Assembly (NCBI RefSeq): GCF_013373795.3
Contig: NZ_CP088022.1
Coordinates: 2,046,001-2,110,000, forward strand
DNA length: 64,000 nucleotides
Direction: 5' to 3'
From: Bradyrhizobium quebecense
GTDB lineage: Bacteria; Pseudomonadota; Alphaproteobacteria; Rhizobiales; Xanthobacteraceae
Position 1 is the stretch's first letter. Every line of letters begins with the position of its first letter. Positions 1 through 9,248 of the stretch are shown one piece after another. Both the position numbers and the translations under genes were made by a program. Under the pieces are notes generated by a model that saw only the letters and a list, made by a program, of their open reading frames with translations, was not told the origin of the DNA and did no database searches.

Positions 1-726
1 GCGGGATATGAGGCCTATGAGCAGGGCCGCCGCGTGCTGCGCATGCTCGACGATCTCAAGTCAGGCGTCGCCAATGACGGGGTGGTGCGCGGCGAGTTCA
101 GGCTCGGCCTGACGCCGTTTCTGTCGGAGGCGGGGCTCACCGGTCCGCTCGATGCGGTGCGCGGCGAATTCCCTTCGCTTGCGGTGCGCGTCGTCTCGGG
201 CTGGTCGCCCAACCACATGGAGCGGGTCAGCCGCAACGAGCTCGACGCGGCGGCGATCTGCCTGCCCGATGGCACCGCGCCGCCCGACGATCTCGCGGGC
301 TCCGATCTCGGCGCGCAGCCGGTGGTCTTCGTCGTCGCGCGCGAGACGAAGACGCCGAAATTCGTCGACCTCGAATGGCTGTCGCGGACCGGATGGGTGA
401 TCAACCAGGACGGCTGCGGCTTCCGCCAGACGCTGAAGCGCCATTTCGACGCGGCGCATCTGCCGTTCACCATCGCGGTCGAGGCGCTCGACAGCGAGCT
501 GCGGCTGTCGCTGGTGGCGCGCGGGCTCGGCATTGGCCTCGTCACGCCGGTGGCGTTGAAGCGAAGCACGATCCGCAGCCGGCTCAAGACGGTGACGATC
601 GCAGATTTCAATCCGGCGGTGCGCGCCTGGATCGTGCATCGCCCGCCCGCCGGCCGCCTGGCGCGGCCGATCGAAGTGTTTCGCGATGCGCTGGACCGCG
701 AGCTGCAGGCGCTCATTCGAGGGTAA
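1..726 (+). CDS. LysR-type transcriptional regulator, 5' end outside window
   Basis: The reading frame is open from base 1 to the TAA at 724-726, so the gene starts before the window. The visible 241 residues match the linker helix and the effector-binding domain of LysR-family regulators: a VRGEFRLGLTPF strand opens the domain, and a GLGIGLVTP segment near the C-terminus is the usual LysR element where substrate-site residues lie. The helix-turn-helix is missing only because the window begins too late. The target genes and ligand cannot be judged because the upstream neighbour is not visible. The gene ends just before a palindromic repeat and converges on the downstream lyase-like gene. Confidence 0.85.
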   Translation, partial: AGYEAYEQGRRVLRMLDDLKSGVANDGVVRGEFRLGLTPFLSEAGLTGPLDAVRGEFPSLAVRVVSGWSPNHMERVSRNELDAAAICLPDGTAPPDDLAGSDLGAQPVVFVVARETKTPKFVDLEWLSRTGWVINQDGCGFRQTLKRHFDAAHLPFTIAVEALDSELRLSLVARGLGIGLVTPVALKRSTIRSRLKTVTIADFNPAVRAWIVHRPPAGRLARPIEVFRDALDRELQALIRG

Positions 727-754
727 GAGATCCGACCTCGGATCGTGTCACCCG

Positions 755-857
755 CCGTCGCCCTTCGAGGCCTCCGCTGCGCTCCGGCACCTCAGGGTGA
801 CGGCTCCGAGAGAGCGTCATCCTGAGGTGCGAGCGCTTGCGAGCCTCGAAGGATGCG
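755..857. repeat. Paired palindromic intergenic repeat (family A, copy 1)
   Basis: Two related halves in opposite orientation: CGTCGCCCTTCGAGG...CCTCAGGGTGACGG, then CGTCATCCTGAGGTGCGAG...CCTCGAAGGATG. The halves can pair into a long cruciform. The same family recurs at 26910-27006 and 27401-27510. It lies between two convergent genes, where it could also act as a transcription stop. Confidence 0.85.
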
Positions 858-868
858 CGGGCGCTCAC

Positions 869-1948
869 TCAGCGCAATTTCCCGCGCGCCGTCACCGGCA
901 ACGCGCCGATGATCTCCTCGCCGCGCACCATCACGACCTCGTCCATCATGTTGACGACGACGCAAACGTGATTGGGCACGATCCGCACGACGTCGCCGAC
1001 GTTGGGCCGCGTGTTGCTGCGGGAGAGGTCGAGGAAGCCGTGCTCCTCGGCAAAGCGTGCGATCTTGGCCTCGGGATGTTCGAGGATCAGGCCGTGGCCT
1101 TCGAGGCCGCCGGTGTCCGAGGTCAGCGTCTTGGAGCCGGCATCGAGGATGCCGCGCTCGGGGCCGGCGCGGCTGACCACGGTGGAATAGACATGCAGCG
1201 CGCAATCGTCCCAGGTCGCGACGCCGGCCGCGACCTGCATGCGGTCATTGTAGATATAGGTGCCGAAGCGGTGCTCGGTGCCGCCCTTCAGTCTGCCGAG
1301 ATTGACGAGGTTCGGCGTACCGCCGGTCGAGACGATTGTCGCATCGAGGCCGTGGGCGCGCACGCCGGCCAGCGCCTCGTCGTAGAACTTCTGCGCGTCG
1401 GCCCAGCCGGTCTCGGTCGGGTACAGCATGAAGCCGGCGAAGGTCAGGCCTTTCGAGCCCGCGATCTCGCGCGCCAGCGCGATCGCCTCGGCCGGGGTCT
1501 CGACGCCGGCGCGCTTGCGCCCGGTGTCGCATTCGACGACGACCGAGAGCGGGCGACCGGACGCGGCTGCTGCCTTCGGCAGATCGCCGACCACGACCGA
1601 ATTGTCGGCCGCGACGGTGACGTTGGCCTTGCCCTGCAGGGCGCCGAGCCGCGCCATCTTCTCGTCGCCGAGCAGATTGTAGCTGATCAGGATATCGTCG
1701 ATGCCGCTGTCGGCCATGATCTCGGCCTCGCCGAGCTTCTGGCAGGTGATGCCCTTGGCTCCGGCCTTGATCTGCAGCTGCGCCAGCATCGGATTCTTGT
1801 GCGTCTTGATATGTGGCCGGTTGGCGATGCCGGCCTCGTCGCAGGCCTTCTGGATGCGCGCGATGTTGCGTTCGACACGGTCCATGTCGATCACGGCGCA
1901 GGGCGTGCCGTATTCCTTGGCGATCTTGGCGGCGAGGGGCGTGGTCAT
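869..1948 (-). CDS. D-threonine aldolase / D-serine dehydratase-like PLP enzyme
   Basis: A 359-residue protein of the alanine-racemase-fold III PLP family that includes D-threonine aldolase and eukaryote-type D-serine dehydratase. PHIKTHK (residues about 46-52) carries the lysine expected to bind pyridoxal phosphate, VVVECDTGRKRAG and STGGTPN are phosphate-site segments, and the PNHVC near residue 335 carries the His and Cys that bind the divalent metal in this family. The length is normal. The expected reaction is metal- and PLP-dependent cleavage or dehydration of a D-3-hydroxy amino acid in the cytosol; the substrate cannot be read from sequence. ATG at 1948 is the natural start and gives a complete domain. 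Both flanks are palindromic repeats, so it is probably transcribed alone. Confidence 0.85.
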   Translation of the reverse strand: MTTPLAAKIAKEYGTPCAVIDMDRVERNIARIQKACDEAGIANRPHIKTHKNPMLAQLQIKAGAKGITCQKLGEAEIMADSGIDDILISYNLLGDEKMARLGALQGKANVTVAADNSVVVGDLPKAAAASGRPLSVVVECDTGRKRAGVETPAEAIALAREIAGSKGLTFAGFMLYPTETGWADAQKFYDEALAGVRAHGLDATIVSTGGTPNLVNLGRLKGGTEHRFGTYIYNDRMQVAAGVATWDDCALHVYSTVVSRAGPERGILDAGSKTLTSDTGGLEGHGLILEHPEAKIARFAEEHGFLDLSRSNTRPNVGDVVRIVPNHVCVVVNMMDEVVMVRGEEIIGALPVTARGKLR

Positions 1949-1968
1949 GATGTCTCTTCTCCGGCCTC

Positions 1969-2050
1969 GTAGGATGGGTAGAGCGCAGCGAAACCCATCG
2001 AATTCCTTCGTTGCGTCATGACGGGTTTCGCTGCGCTCTACCCATCCTAC
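1969..2050. repeat. Perfect 28-bp inverted repeat
   Basis: The arms are 1969-1996 (GTAGGATGGGTAGAGCGCAG and on) and 2023-2050, exact reverse complements, with a 26-bp loop. The second arm ends 3 bp before the stop of the ABC-F gene. It resembles the GTAGGATGGGTAGAGCG palindromes scattered through Bradyrhizobium genomes. Confidence 0.9.
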
Positions 2051-2053
2051 GCA

Positions 2054-3868
2054 TCATGCTTGTTCGATCTCTTCGCGCAGCACTTCGAGTTCGAGCCAGC
2101 GGTCCTCGGCGGCGGCGAGTTCGTCCTGCGCCTTGGCGATCGCCGCTGAAGCAGCATCGAATTTCTTGCGATCCTTCGCATAGAGGTCGGGATCATCGAG
2201 CAGCTTCTGCTGCTTGGCGATTTCGGCATGCAGTCTGTCGATCGTCTTCGGCAAAGTTTCCAGCGCGTGCTTCTCGTTGAAGCTGAGCCGGCGCCTGGGG
2301 GCCGCTTCGGGTGCCGCGGCCCTGGCTTCCTTTTTCTCCTCGGCCGGAGCGTCCGCCTTCACCGTCTCGCGCTTCACGTCGGCGCCGCGCTGCGCCAGCA
2401 TGTCGGAATAGCCGCCGGCATATTCGATCCAGCGGCCCTGGCCTTCGGGTACGATCACCGACGTCACCACGCGGTCGAGGAAATCGCGGTCGTGGCTGAT
2501 CAGGATCACCGTGCCGTCGTAATCGCCGAGCATGTCCTCGAGCACGTCGAGGGTTTCCAGATCGAGGTCGTTGGTCGGCTCGTCCAGGATCAAAAGGTTC
2601 GACGGCTTGGCCAGCGCGCGCGCCAGCATCAGCCGGCCGCGCTCGCCGCCGGAGAGGGCTTCCAGCGGCGTGCCGCGCTGCTCCTGCGCGAACAGGAAAT
2701 CCTTCATGTAGCCGATGACGTGCTTCGACTTGTCGCCGACCATGACGTGGTCGCCGCGACCGCCGGTCAAGGCTTCGGCCAAGGTCAGTTTCGGATCGAG
2801 GCTCTCGCGATGCTGGTCGAGCGTTGCCATCTCGATATTGGCCCCGAGCCGCACCGAACCGGAGTCGGGCGGATCGTTGCCGATCAGAAGGTGCACCAAT
2901 GTGGTCTTGCCGGCGCCGTTCGGGCCGACGATGCCGACGCGGTCGCCGCGCTGGATCCGGGTCGAGAAGGTATCGACGATCGTGCGCTCGCCATAGGCCT
3001 TGGTGATGGTTTTCGCCTCGATCACGAGCCGGCCGGATTTCTCGGCCTCGGCGGCGGCGAGCGTGGCATTGCCGGTGGCGCCGCGGTAGTCGCGGCGCTG
3101 GTCGCGCAGCGCAAAGAGATTGCCGAGCCGCTTGACGTTGCGCTTGCGGCGGCCGGACACGCCGTAGCGTAGCCAGTGTTCCTCGTTGACGATCTTGCGG
3201 TCGAGCTTGTGCTGCTCGCGCTCTTCCTCGGCGAGCACCTCGTCGCGCCACGCCTCGAAGGCGCCGAAGCCGCGCTCGATCTGCCGGATCTGGCCGCGGT
3301 CGAGCCAGGCGGTGGTGCGCGACAGATTCGTCAGGAAGCGGCGGTCGTGGCTGATCAGGACCAGCGCGCAGCGCCGGCTCTCCAATTCGCCTTCGAGCCA
3401 TTCGATGGTCGGCAGATCGAGATGGTTGGTCGGCTCGTCCAGCAGCAGGATGTCGGGCGAAGGCGCCAGCACGCGTGCCAGCGCCGCGCGGCGTGCCTCG
3501 CCGCCGGAGACATGCGCCGGATCTTCCTCACCGGTGAGGCCGAGCTGTTCGAGCAGATAGCGCGCCTGGTAGTGGTCGTCGCCGGGGCCAAGGCCGGCCT
3601 CGACATAGGCCAGCGTCGTCTTGTGGTCGCCGAAATCCGGCTCCTGCGGCAGATAGCGGATGGTGGCGCCGGGCTGCACGAAACGGCTGCCCGCGTCAGG
3701 CTCGATCAGTCCGGCCGCGATCCGCAGCAAGGTCGACTTGCCGGAGCCGTTGCGGCCGATCAGACAGACGCGTTCGCCCGCGGAGACCGACAGCTCGACG
3801 CCGGAGAGCAGCGGCGTGCCGCCGAAGGTCAGGCTGATGTCCTTGAGCTGGATGAGCGGTGGGGCCAT
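2054..3868 (-). CDS. ABC-F family ATPase, Uup-like
   Basis: A 604-residue soluble protein with two ABC ATPase domains and no membrane segments. Walker A motifs are GRNGSGKST (about residue 35) and GPNGAGKTT (about residue 320), signature motifs are VSGGEARR and LSGGERGR, and each Walker B ends in LLLDEPTNHLD or LILDEPTNDLD. The ARE-type linker lies between the domains, and a basic C-terminal coiled coil (last 80 residues) fits the Uup/EttA group. These proteins act on ribosomes or nucleic-acid structures rather than in transport. I chose ATG at 3868 (MAPPLIQLKDISL), because the longer frame runs through the upstream gene. It follows the yaiI-like gene by 4 bp, so the two form an operon. Confidence 0.93.
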   Translation of the reverse strand: MAPPLIQLKDISLTFGGTPLLSGVELSVSAGERVCLIGRNGSGKSTLLRIAAGLIEPDAGSRFVQPGATIRYLPQEPDFGDHKTTLAYVEAGLGPGDDHYQARYLLEQLGLTGEEDPAHVSGGEARRAALARVLAPSPDILLLDEPTNHLDLPTIEWLEGELESRRCALVLISHDRRFLTNLSRTTAWLDRGQIRQIERGFGAFEAWRDEVLAEEEREQHKLDRKIVNEEHWLRYGVSGRRKRNVKRLGNLFALRDQRRDYRGATGNATLAAAEAEKSGRLVIEAKTITKAYGERTIVDTFSTRIQRGDRVGIVGPNGAGKTTLVHLLIGNDPPDSGSVRLGANIEMATLDQHRESLDPKLTLAEALTGGRGDHVMVGDKSKHVIGYMKDFLFAQEQRGTPLEALSGGERGRLMLARALAKPSNLLILDEPTNDLDLETLDVLEDMLGDYDGTVILISHDRDFLDRVVTSVIVPEGQGRWIEYAGGYSDMLAQRGADVKRETVKADAPAEEKKEARAAAPEAAPRRRLSFNEKHALETLPKTIDRLHAEIAKQQKLLDDPDLYAKDRKKFDAASAAIAKAQDELAAAEDRWLELEVLREEIEQA

Positions 3869-3872
3869 CGCG

Positions 3873-4370
3873 CTAATTCCCGTTTGCCGGCGCCTGCTCG
3901 GCGCGGCGGCGCTGGATGCGGCGGATGGTCTGGTCGAGCGTCGACAGGAAATTCGAGCGGTCGCGTGGCGAGTATGATTTCGGCCCGCCGGTGATCTCAC
4001 CCGAAGAGCGCAGATCGGTCATCAGATTGCGTACCGCCAGCGTCATGCCGATCGACTGTTCGGTGAACGGCTTGCCGTTCGGCGCGATCACATCGGCGCC
4101 GGCCTTGACGCAGCGGCTCGCCAGCGGAATGTCCGCGGTGATCACGACGTCGCCCTCGTGCGCGCGTTCCGCGATCCAGTCGTCGGCGGCATCCATGCCG
4201 GAACCGGCAGCGATGCGCTCGATCAGGGGATCCTGCGGCACGCGGATGAAATTGCCCGCGACCACGCTAACGGGTACGCCGAGCCGGATCGCGACGCGGT
4301 AGATCTCGTCCTTCACCGGGCAGGCGTCGGCGTCGACATAGATGCGGGTTTGGGCAGGGGTTTCAGTCAT
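3873..4370 (-). CDS. YaiI/YqxD family protein (UPF0178, DUF188)
   Basis: A 165-residue protein with the family hallmark YVDADACPVK at residues 10-19, followed by VITADIPLASRCV and the IGMTLAVRNLMTDLR block. The acidic cluster is PIN/NYN-nuclease-like, but no reaction is established for the family, so function remains unknown. The start is the ATG at 4370 (MTETPAQTRIYVDADA); the frame upstream is unrelated sequence. It is the first gene of a two-gene unit with the ABC-F ATPase and is transcribed away from the hot-dog gene across a 136-bp divergent promoter region. Confidence 0.9.
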   Translation of the reverse strand: MTETPAQTRIYVDADACPVKDEIYRVAIRLGVPVSVVAGNFIRVPQDPLIERIAAGSGMDAADDWIAERAHEGDVVITADIPLASRCVKAGADVIAPNGKPFTEQSIGMTLAVRNLMTDLRSSGEITGGPKSYSPRDRSNFLSTLDQTIRRIQRRRAEQAPANGN

Positions 4371-4506
4371 CGATTCCAGGGTTGGCAGGCGCGGCCTGCG
4401 TGTACTCCATGGTGCGGAAAATTGCGAGCAAAACGAGAGGCTTGCCATGCCTTTTCGTTCGACTACCATTGTCGCCAGAAAAGCAACGGAAATAAGGGGA
4501 AACCCC

Positions 4507-5307
4507 ATGTCTTCAAGCGCCACGCAGGCCTACCGCGTCTCGGCCTACAACACCTCGAAACTGTCGGAGAACAAGATCCACGACGACACGGTGGCGCGGA
4601 AGTTCGGCTTTTCCGGCGGACTCGTCCCCGGCGTCGACGTGATGGCCTACATGATGCACCTGCCGGTCGAGAAGTGGGGCCGCGATTCCCTGGAACGCGG
4701 CCTGATCGAGGCCCGTTTCGTGAAGCCGGTCTATGACGGCGAGATCGCGGAATTGACCGGCCGGGAGACCGGCAATGGGCTCACGATCGAGCTCACCAGC
4801 CGCGGCGAGCTCTGCGCCACCGGCACGGCATCGCTGCCGGCTTCTGCGCCGAAATTCGTGCTCGACGATTACAAGCAGGTCGCGGCCGTTGCCGAGCGCA
4901 AGCCGGTCAGCGCGTCGTCCTATGAAGAGGGCAAGTGGCTCGGCACCATCCCGCGCGACTGGTCCGGTGATGCCGCCAAGGAATATCTCGCCGATATCCG
5001 CGAGACCGATCCGATCTACTTGCGCGAAGGTCTCGGCCATCCCGGCCTGCTGCCGCGGGTGATGAACAAGGTCCTGGTCGACAATGCGATCCTCGGGCCG
5101 TGGATCCATGTCGGCACCCGCATGCAGCTGTTGTCGGCAGGCAGGATCGGCGACGAGCTGACCGCGCGTGCCAAGGTGACCGGCAATTACGACAGGAAGG
5201 GTCACCGCTTCGTTGAGCTCGACGCGCTGGTGCTCGGCAACGGCACACCGCTCGCGCATTGCTGGCACATCGCGATCACCCAGCCGCGCGAGCAGGCCGC
5301 GGCGTAG
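4507..5307 (+). CDS. MaoC-like double hot-dog domain protein
   Basis: A 266-residue cytosolic protein. The N-terminal half has a MaoC-like helix and turn (residues 22-45, KFGFSGGLVPGVDVMAYM) followed by the strand pattern EARFVKPVYDGEI seen in hot-dog hydratases and thioesterases; the second half repeats the strand pattern (GTRMQLLSAGRIGDELTARAKV). A CoA-ester or acyl substrate is likely but unproven. AAGGGG 7 bp before ATG 4507 decides the start. It is divergent from the yaiI operon. Two palindromic repeats follow it. Confidence 0.7.
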   Translation: MSSSATQAYRVSAYNTSKLSENKIHDDTVARKFGFSGGLVPGVDVMAYMMHLPVEKWGRDSLERGLIEARFVKPVYDGEIAELTGRETGNGLTIELTSRGELCATGTASLPASAPKFVLDDYKQVAAVAERKPVSASSYEEGKWLGTIPRDWSGDAAKEYLADIRETDPIYLREGLGHPGLLPRVMNKVLVDNAILGPWIHVGTRMQLLSAGRIGDELTARAKVTGNYDRKGHRFVELDALVLGNGTPLAHCWHIAITQPREQAAA

Positions 5308-5315
5308 TACCATCT

Positions 5316-5402
5316 GTCATTGCCGGGCTTGACCCGGCAATCCGTCGTCTTCGCAAGAGTCGTTTCAAGTCGATGGATGCCCGGGTCAAGCCCGGCCATG
5401 AC
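5316..5402. repeat. Palindromic intergenic repeat (family B)
   Basis: GTCATTGCCGGGCTTGACCC at 5316-5335 and its near reverse complement, ending GGGTCAAGCCCGGCCATGAC at 5402. Each half is itself an inverted repeat of CCGGGCTTGACCCGG. It sits between convergent genes. Confidence 0.85.
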
Positions 5403-5440
5403 GACTGTGAGGTGGGGCGAGGTCCTGCATCGCCTATAAT

Positions 5441-5542
5441 TGTCATACCCCGCGCATGCGGGGTATCCAGTACGCTGCGGCCTCTCGATAAATAACTGCT
5501 GTCTCTGGAATACTGGATCACCCGCTTTCGCGGGTGATGACA
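5441..5542. repeat. Palindromic intergenic repeat (family C)
   Basis: TGTCATACCCCGCGCATGCG at 5441-5460, which continues into GGGTATCCAGTA, and a matching inverted half ending CGGGTGATGACA at 5542. Each half forms its own hairpin around CCCCGC-GCGGGG or CCCGC-GCGGG. It lies about 40 bp after family B, so the 280-bp convergent gap is almost wholly repeat. Confidence 0.85.
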
Positions 5543-5586
5543 GCTGTGTTGGCGGTACCAGCGGTGCTGGCGGCGGCAGCGCGCCC

Positions 5587-7959
5587 TTACGCCGCCTTCG
5601 CCTTGGCGTCCTGGATCGCGCGCCAGACGCGTTCGGGCGTCAGCGGCATGTTGATGTGCTTGATGCCGTACTCCGACAGTGCATCCACCACGGCATTGAC
5701 GATGCAGACGAGGCTGCCGGCGCAGCCGGCTTCGCCGCAGCCCTTGGTGCCGAGCGGGTTGGATTTCGCCGGCGAGGGGTGATCGCCGACCAGCATCGAC
5801 GGCACGTCGCCGGCGCGTGGCAGCGCGTAGTCCATGAAGGAGCCGGTGATCGGCTGGCCGGAGGCGTCGTAGCTGACTTCCTCCATCAGTGCCTGGCCGA
5901 TGCCCTGCGCCACGCCGCCATGAAGCTGGCCGGCGACGATCATCGGATTGACCACGGTGCCGAAATCGTTGACGGCCGAGTAGTGCACGATCCGCGTCAC
6001 GCCGGTGTCGGGATCGATCTCGACCTCGGCGACGTGACAGCCGTTCGGGAAGGTCGACGCCGTCTCCTTGGTGGCGTGATCGACGTCGAGCGTCTCCGGC
6101 GTGCCCTCCGGCATCTTGCTTTCGCGCATCCGCTCCGCGAGCTCCATGATCCCGATCGAGCGGTCGGTGCCGGCGATGGTGAAGCGGCCCTGGCCGAATT
6201 CGATGTCGGCCTCGGAGGCCTCCAGCATGTGCGCAGCCGCCTTCTTGCCCTTCTCGACGACCAGCGCGGACGCCTCGACGATCGCTTGGCCAGTCGCGGT
6301 GATCGAGCGCGATCCGCCGGTGCCGTTGCCGAAGCGCACCAGATCGCTGTCGCCCTGTTCGAGCGTGATCTTCTCGAAGGGAACGCCGAGCTGCTCGGAC
6401 AGCACCTGCGCGAACGGCGTGGCGTGGCCCTGGCCGTAGTCCAGCGTGCCGGTGGTGAGCTTCACCGAGCCGTCGGGCTCGAAGGTGATCTTGCCGAGCT
6501 CGCCGCTCGGCGGCGCGGTGACCTCGAGATAGGAGCCGACGGCGATGCCGCGTAGCTTGCCGCTCTTCCTGCTCTCCTTCTTGCGCTTGGCGAAGTTCTC
6601 GTAGTCCGAGATTTCCAGCGCCTTCTGGAACACGCCGGCGAAATCGCCGCTGTCATAGGTGACGCCGGAGGCGGCCGGGAACGGCAGCTGCGACGGCTTG
6701 ATGAAGTTGCGCTTGCGTAAGCTGAAGCGGTTGATGCCCATCTCGTCGGCGGCGGCATCGATCAGCCGCTCCATGTAGTAGTTGGCCTCGGGCCGGCCGG
6801 CGCCGCGATAGGCGCCCATCAGGGTGGTGTTGGTCACGACCGTCTTGATGTCGACGCCGAGCAGGGGCGTGCGATAGACGCTGGCGAGGTTCTTGCCGGT
6901 GTTGAGCGACAGCGGTCCCGGCGCGACGCCGGTGATGTAGGCGCCGAGATTGCCGTAGCCGGACAGCCGCACCGCGAGGAACTTGCCGTCGGCATCGAGC
7001 GCGAGCTCGGCATGGATCAGCTGCGCGCGGCCCTGGCTGTCGGACAGGAAGCTAGTCGAGCGCTCGTCCAGCCACTTCACCGGGCGGCCGAGCTCGCGTG
7101 CCGCATGCGCGATGCAGGTGTATTCGGGATAGTTGAGGTTCTTCATCCCGAACGAGCCGCCGACATTGCCGGTGAGGATGCGGACCTTGTCGGCGGGCAC
7201 GTTGAGCAGGCGCGCCAGGATCGCCTTGTTGCCGGAGACGCCCTGGGTCGGCACCTGCAGCGTGAAGCGTTCGGTCTTCTTGTCGTAATGCGCCAGCGCG
7301 ACGCGCGGCTCCATCGAGACCACGGCGACGCGGGTGTTGACGATGTCGAGCTTGGTCACATGCGCGGCGGCGGCGAACGCCGCCTCGATCCTGGCGGTGT
7401 CGCCATAATGATAGTCGAGCGCGACGTTATCGGGGATGTTGTCATAAAGCTGCGGCGCGCCTGGCTTGGTCGCTTCGGCCGCATCCGTCACCGCGGGCAG
7501 CGGCTCGATATCGACCTCGACGGCTTCGGCCGCATCGCGAGCCTGCGCCGCGGTCTCCGCCACCACGAACGCCACGGGATCGCCGACGAAGCGCACCTTG
7601 TCGGTGACGAGCGCCGGGCGGTTGGTCTGCTTGAGCGGCGAGCCGTCGCGGTTCTTCAGCGGCAGGCCGCAGGTGAAGGGGTTGTAGCCCGCGGCCGCCA
7701 GGTCGGCGCCGGTCCAGACGCCGAGCACGCCCGGCATCGCCTTGGCGGCTTCCGTATCGATCCCCTTGATGATGCCGTGGGCGTGGGAGGAGCGGACCAT
7801 CCAGCAGTAAGCCTGGCCGGGCAGGGAGAAATCGTCGGTGTATTTGCCCTTGCCGCGCACCAGGGTGTCGTCCTCCTTTCGTCGAACAGGCTGTCCGACA
7901 CCGTATTTTTGCAGTGCGATAGCGTTTTCGAGAGAGGCGGGCGGCGTATGATCTTGCAT
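5587..7959 (-). CDS. Xanthine dehydrogenase-family molybdopterin-binding (large) subunit, form II CoxL-like
   Basis: A 790-residue molybdenum hydroxylase large subunit. The N-terminal a/b hammerhead domain begins at [20 protein letters not shown] (residues 21-40). The molybdenum-domain loop AYRGAGR (383-389) is the form II signature; true aerobic CO dehydrogenase has a Cys-bearing AYRCSFR there, so CO oxidation is unlikely. GTKGCGEAG near residue 743 carries the catalytic glutamate. These proteins work with an iron-sulfur and an FAD subunit to hydroxylate an aldehyde or heterocycle, but neither partner gene is adjacent. I chose ATG 7959 (MQDHTPP), because residues before it are not family-like. 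It is divergent from ppx by 212 bp. Confidence 0.88.
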   Translation of the reverse strand: MQDHTPPASLENAIALQKYGVGQPVRRKEDDTLVRGKGKYTDDFSLPGQAYCWMVRSSHAHGIIKGIDTEAAKAMPGVLGVWTGADLAAAGYNPFTCGLPLKNRDGSPLKQTNRPALVTDKVRFVGDPVAFVVAETAAQARDAAEAVEVDIEPLPAVTDAAEATKPGAPQLYDNIPDNVALDYHYGDTARIEAAFAAAAHVTKLDIVNTRVAVVSMEPRVALAHYDKKTERFTLQVPTQGVSGNKAILARLLNVPADKVRILTGNVGGSFGMKNLNYPEYTCIAHAARELGRPVKWLDERSTSFLSDSQGRAQLIHAELALDADGKFLAVRLSGYGNLGAYITGVAPGPLSLNTGKNLASVYRTPLLGVDIKTVVTNTTLMGAYRGAGRPEANYYMERLIDAAADEMGINRFSLRKRNFIKPSQLPFPAASGVTYDSGDFAGVFQKALEISDYENFAKRKKESRKSGKLRGIAVGSYLEVTAPPSGELGKITFEPDGSVKLTTGTLDYGQGHATPFAQVLSEQLGVPFEKITLEQGDSDLVRFGNGTGGSRSITATGQAIVEASALVVEKGKKAAAHMLEASEADIEFGQGRFTIAGTDRSIGIMELAERMRESKMPEGTPETLDVDHATKETASTFPNGCHVAEVEIDPDTGVTRIVHYSAVNDFGTVVNPMIVAGQLHGGVAQGIGQALMEEVSYDASGQPITGSFMDYALPRAGDVPSMLVGDHPSPAKSNPLGTKGCGEAGCAGSLVCIVNAVVDALSEYGIKHINMPLTPERVWRAIQDAKAKAA

Positions 7960-8043
7960 CGAAAATGACCTGAAATGCCCGGATTTGCTGGAGTTTAGGG
8001 GCGTAGACGAGATAACGCACGCCCCCCTTAACGACAACGCCCG

Positions 8044-8061
8044 ATTGGGCATGGACCCAAT
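8044..8061. promoter_or_regulatory. Short dyad in the CoxL-like/ppx divergent promoter region
   Basis: ATTGGG-N6-CCCAAT, a perfect 6-bp dyad in the space between the divergent molybdenum hydroxylase and ppx starts. It may be an operator. No regulator gene is next to it, so this is only a structural observation. Confidence 0.35.
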
Positions 8062-8171
8062 GTGAACGGAGTTTGCGTAGGGCTTTGACGCTGCTAAAGT
8101 TTCCGTGAACGGACAATTATTCGGCGGGCCCATGGATTGCCCTTGGGGTCCTGCGGAAAGACAGTGTTTTG

Positions 8172-9215
8172 ATGAATGACTATGTGCGGCTTTGTGACGG
8201 CCCTCCGGCCGGCGAAGCCCCGTCAGGGCTGATTGCGGCGGCCGCGGAAGGCGGCGTCTACGCCGCGCTCGACCTCGGCACCAACAATTGCCGGCTGTTG
8301 ATCGCCTGTCCCACCGGCGACGGGTTCCGCGTGGTCGATTCCTTCTCGCGGATCATCCGGCTCGGCGAGGGCATCGCCGCGACCGGCTCGATCAGCGAGG
8401 CCGCGATCGAGCGGGCGATCGCCGCGATCGCCATTTGCAGCGACAAGATCCGCTATCGCAAGGCCCGCCGGCTGCGGCTGATCGCCACCGAGGCCTGCCG
8501 CGCCGCCGGCAATGCCGAAAGCTTTCGCGCGCGCGTCGCAGCCGAGACCGGCATCGAGCTCGAGGTGATCGATCGCGAGACCGAAGCGACGCTCGCCGTG
8601 ATCGGCTGCTCGCCGCTGCTCGACCCGAAGGGGCGGGGCGCGATCCTGTTCGACATCGGCGGCGGCTCGACCGAGCTGGTGCGGATCGAGCGCGATCCCG
8701 GCGTGCCCGATGCGCCGCCGCGCATCAAGGCGTGGATGTCGATCCCGCTCGGCGTCGTCACGCTGGCCGAACATTTCGGCGGCAAGAACGTCACCAGGGA
8801 CATGTATGCGCGGATGATCGATGAGGTCGCCCGCCACGTCGCGCCGTTCGCGGCCGAGCACGGCAAGGATCTGCGCGACATGCACATGCTCGGCACCTCG
8901 GGCACCGTGACCACGCTCGCCGGCGTGTTCCTCAATCTGTCGCGCTACGACCGCCGCCGCATCGACGGCATCTGGATGAACGATGGCGACGTCACCGCGA
9001 CGATCCAGAAGCTGCTCGGCATGAGCTACGAGGCGCGCGTCAACAACAACTGCATCAGCGTCGAGCGGGCCGACCTCGTGCTCGCCGGCTGCGCGATCCT
9101 CGATGCGATCCGCAACGCGTTCCCGATGCCGCGGCTTCGCGTCGCCGATCGCGGCCTGCGCGAGGGCATGCTGGTCGAGATGATGCGCGAGGACGGCGCA
9201 CTTCGGGCGTGCTAG
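8172..9215 (+). CDS. Ppx/GppA family phosphatase (exopolyphosphatase-like)
   Basis: A 347-residue protein of the actin-like ATPase superfamily. After about 27 residues of extra N-terminus comes the phosphate-1 motif YAALDLGTNNCRLLIA; the second glycine-rich loop is ILFDIGGGSTELV (about 158-170), and LGTSGTVTTLAGV forms the later nucleotide loop. Members hydrolyse polyphosphate and/or pppGpp; at this length it lacks the C-terminal HD-like domain of long E. coli Ppx. ATG 8172 is taken rather than the TTG one codon earlier. rlmE follows after 33 bp, an arrangement common in alphaproteobacteria, so the two are probably cotranscribed. Confidence 0.92.
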   Translation: MNDYVRLCDGPPAGEAPSGLIAAAAEGGVYAALDLGTNNCRLLIACPTGDGFRVVDSFSRIIRLGEGIAATGSISEAAIERAIAAIAICSDKIRYRKARRLRLIATEACRAAGNAESFRARVAAETGIELEVIDRETEATLAVIGCSPLLDPKGRGAILFDIGGGSTELVRIERDPGVPDAPPRIKAWMSIPLGVVTLAEHFGGKNVTRDMYARMIDEVARHVAPFAAEHGKDLRDMHMLGTSGTVTTLAGVFLNLSRYDRRRIDGIWMNDGDVTATIQKLLGMSYEARVNNNCISVERADLVLAGCAILDAIRNAFPMPRLRVADRGLREGMLVEMMREDGALRAC

Positions 9216-9248
9216 AACACGCCCAATCACACCAATCCAAGAAAGATC

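Noticed and set aside
686..1972. A 428-codon plus-strand frame opposite the lyase-like gene
   Set aside because: It is antisense to a gene with clear PLP and metal motifs, and its protein is repetitive Arg/Gly/Asp/His sequence typical of shadow frames in G+C-rich DNA.
5587..7959. Aerobic CO dehydrogenase
   Set aside because: The active-site loop is AYRGAGR, not the Cys-containing form I loop, and no small or medium subunit gene is adjacent.
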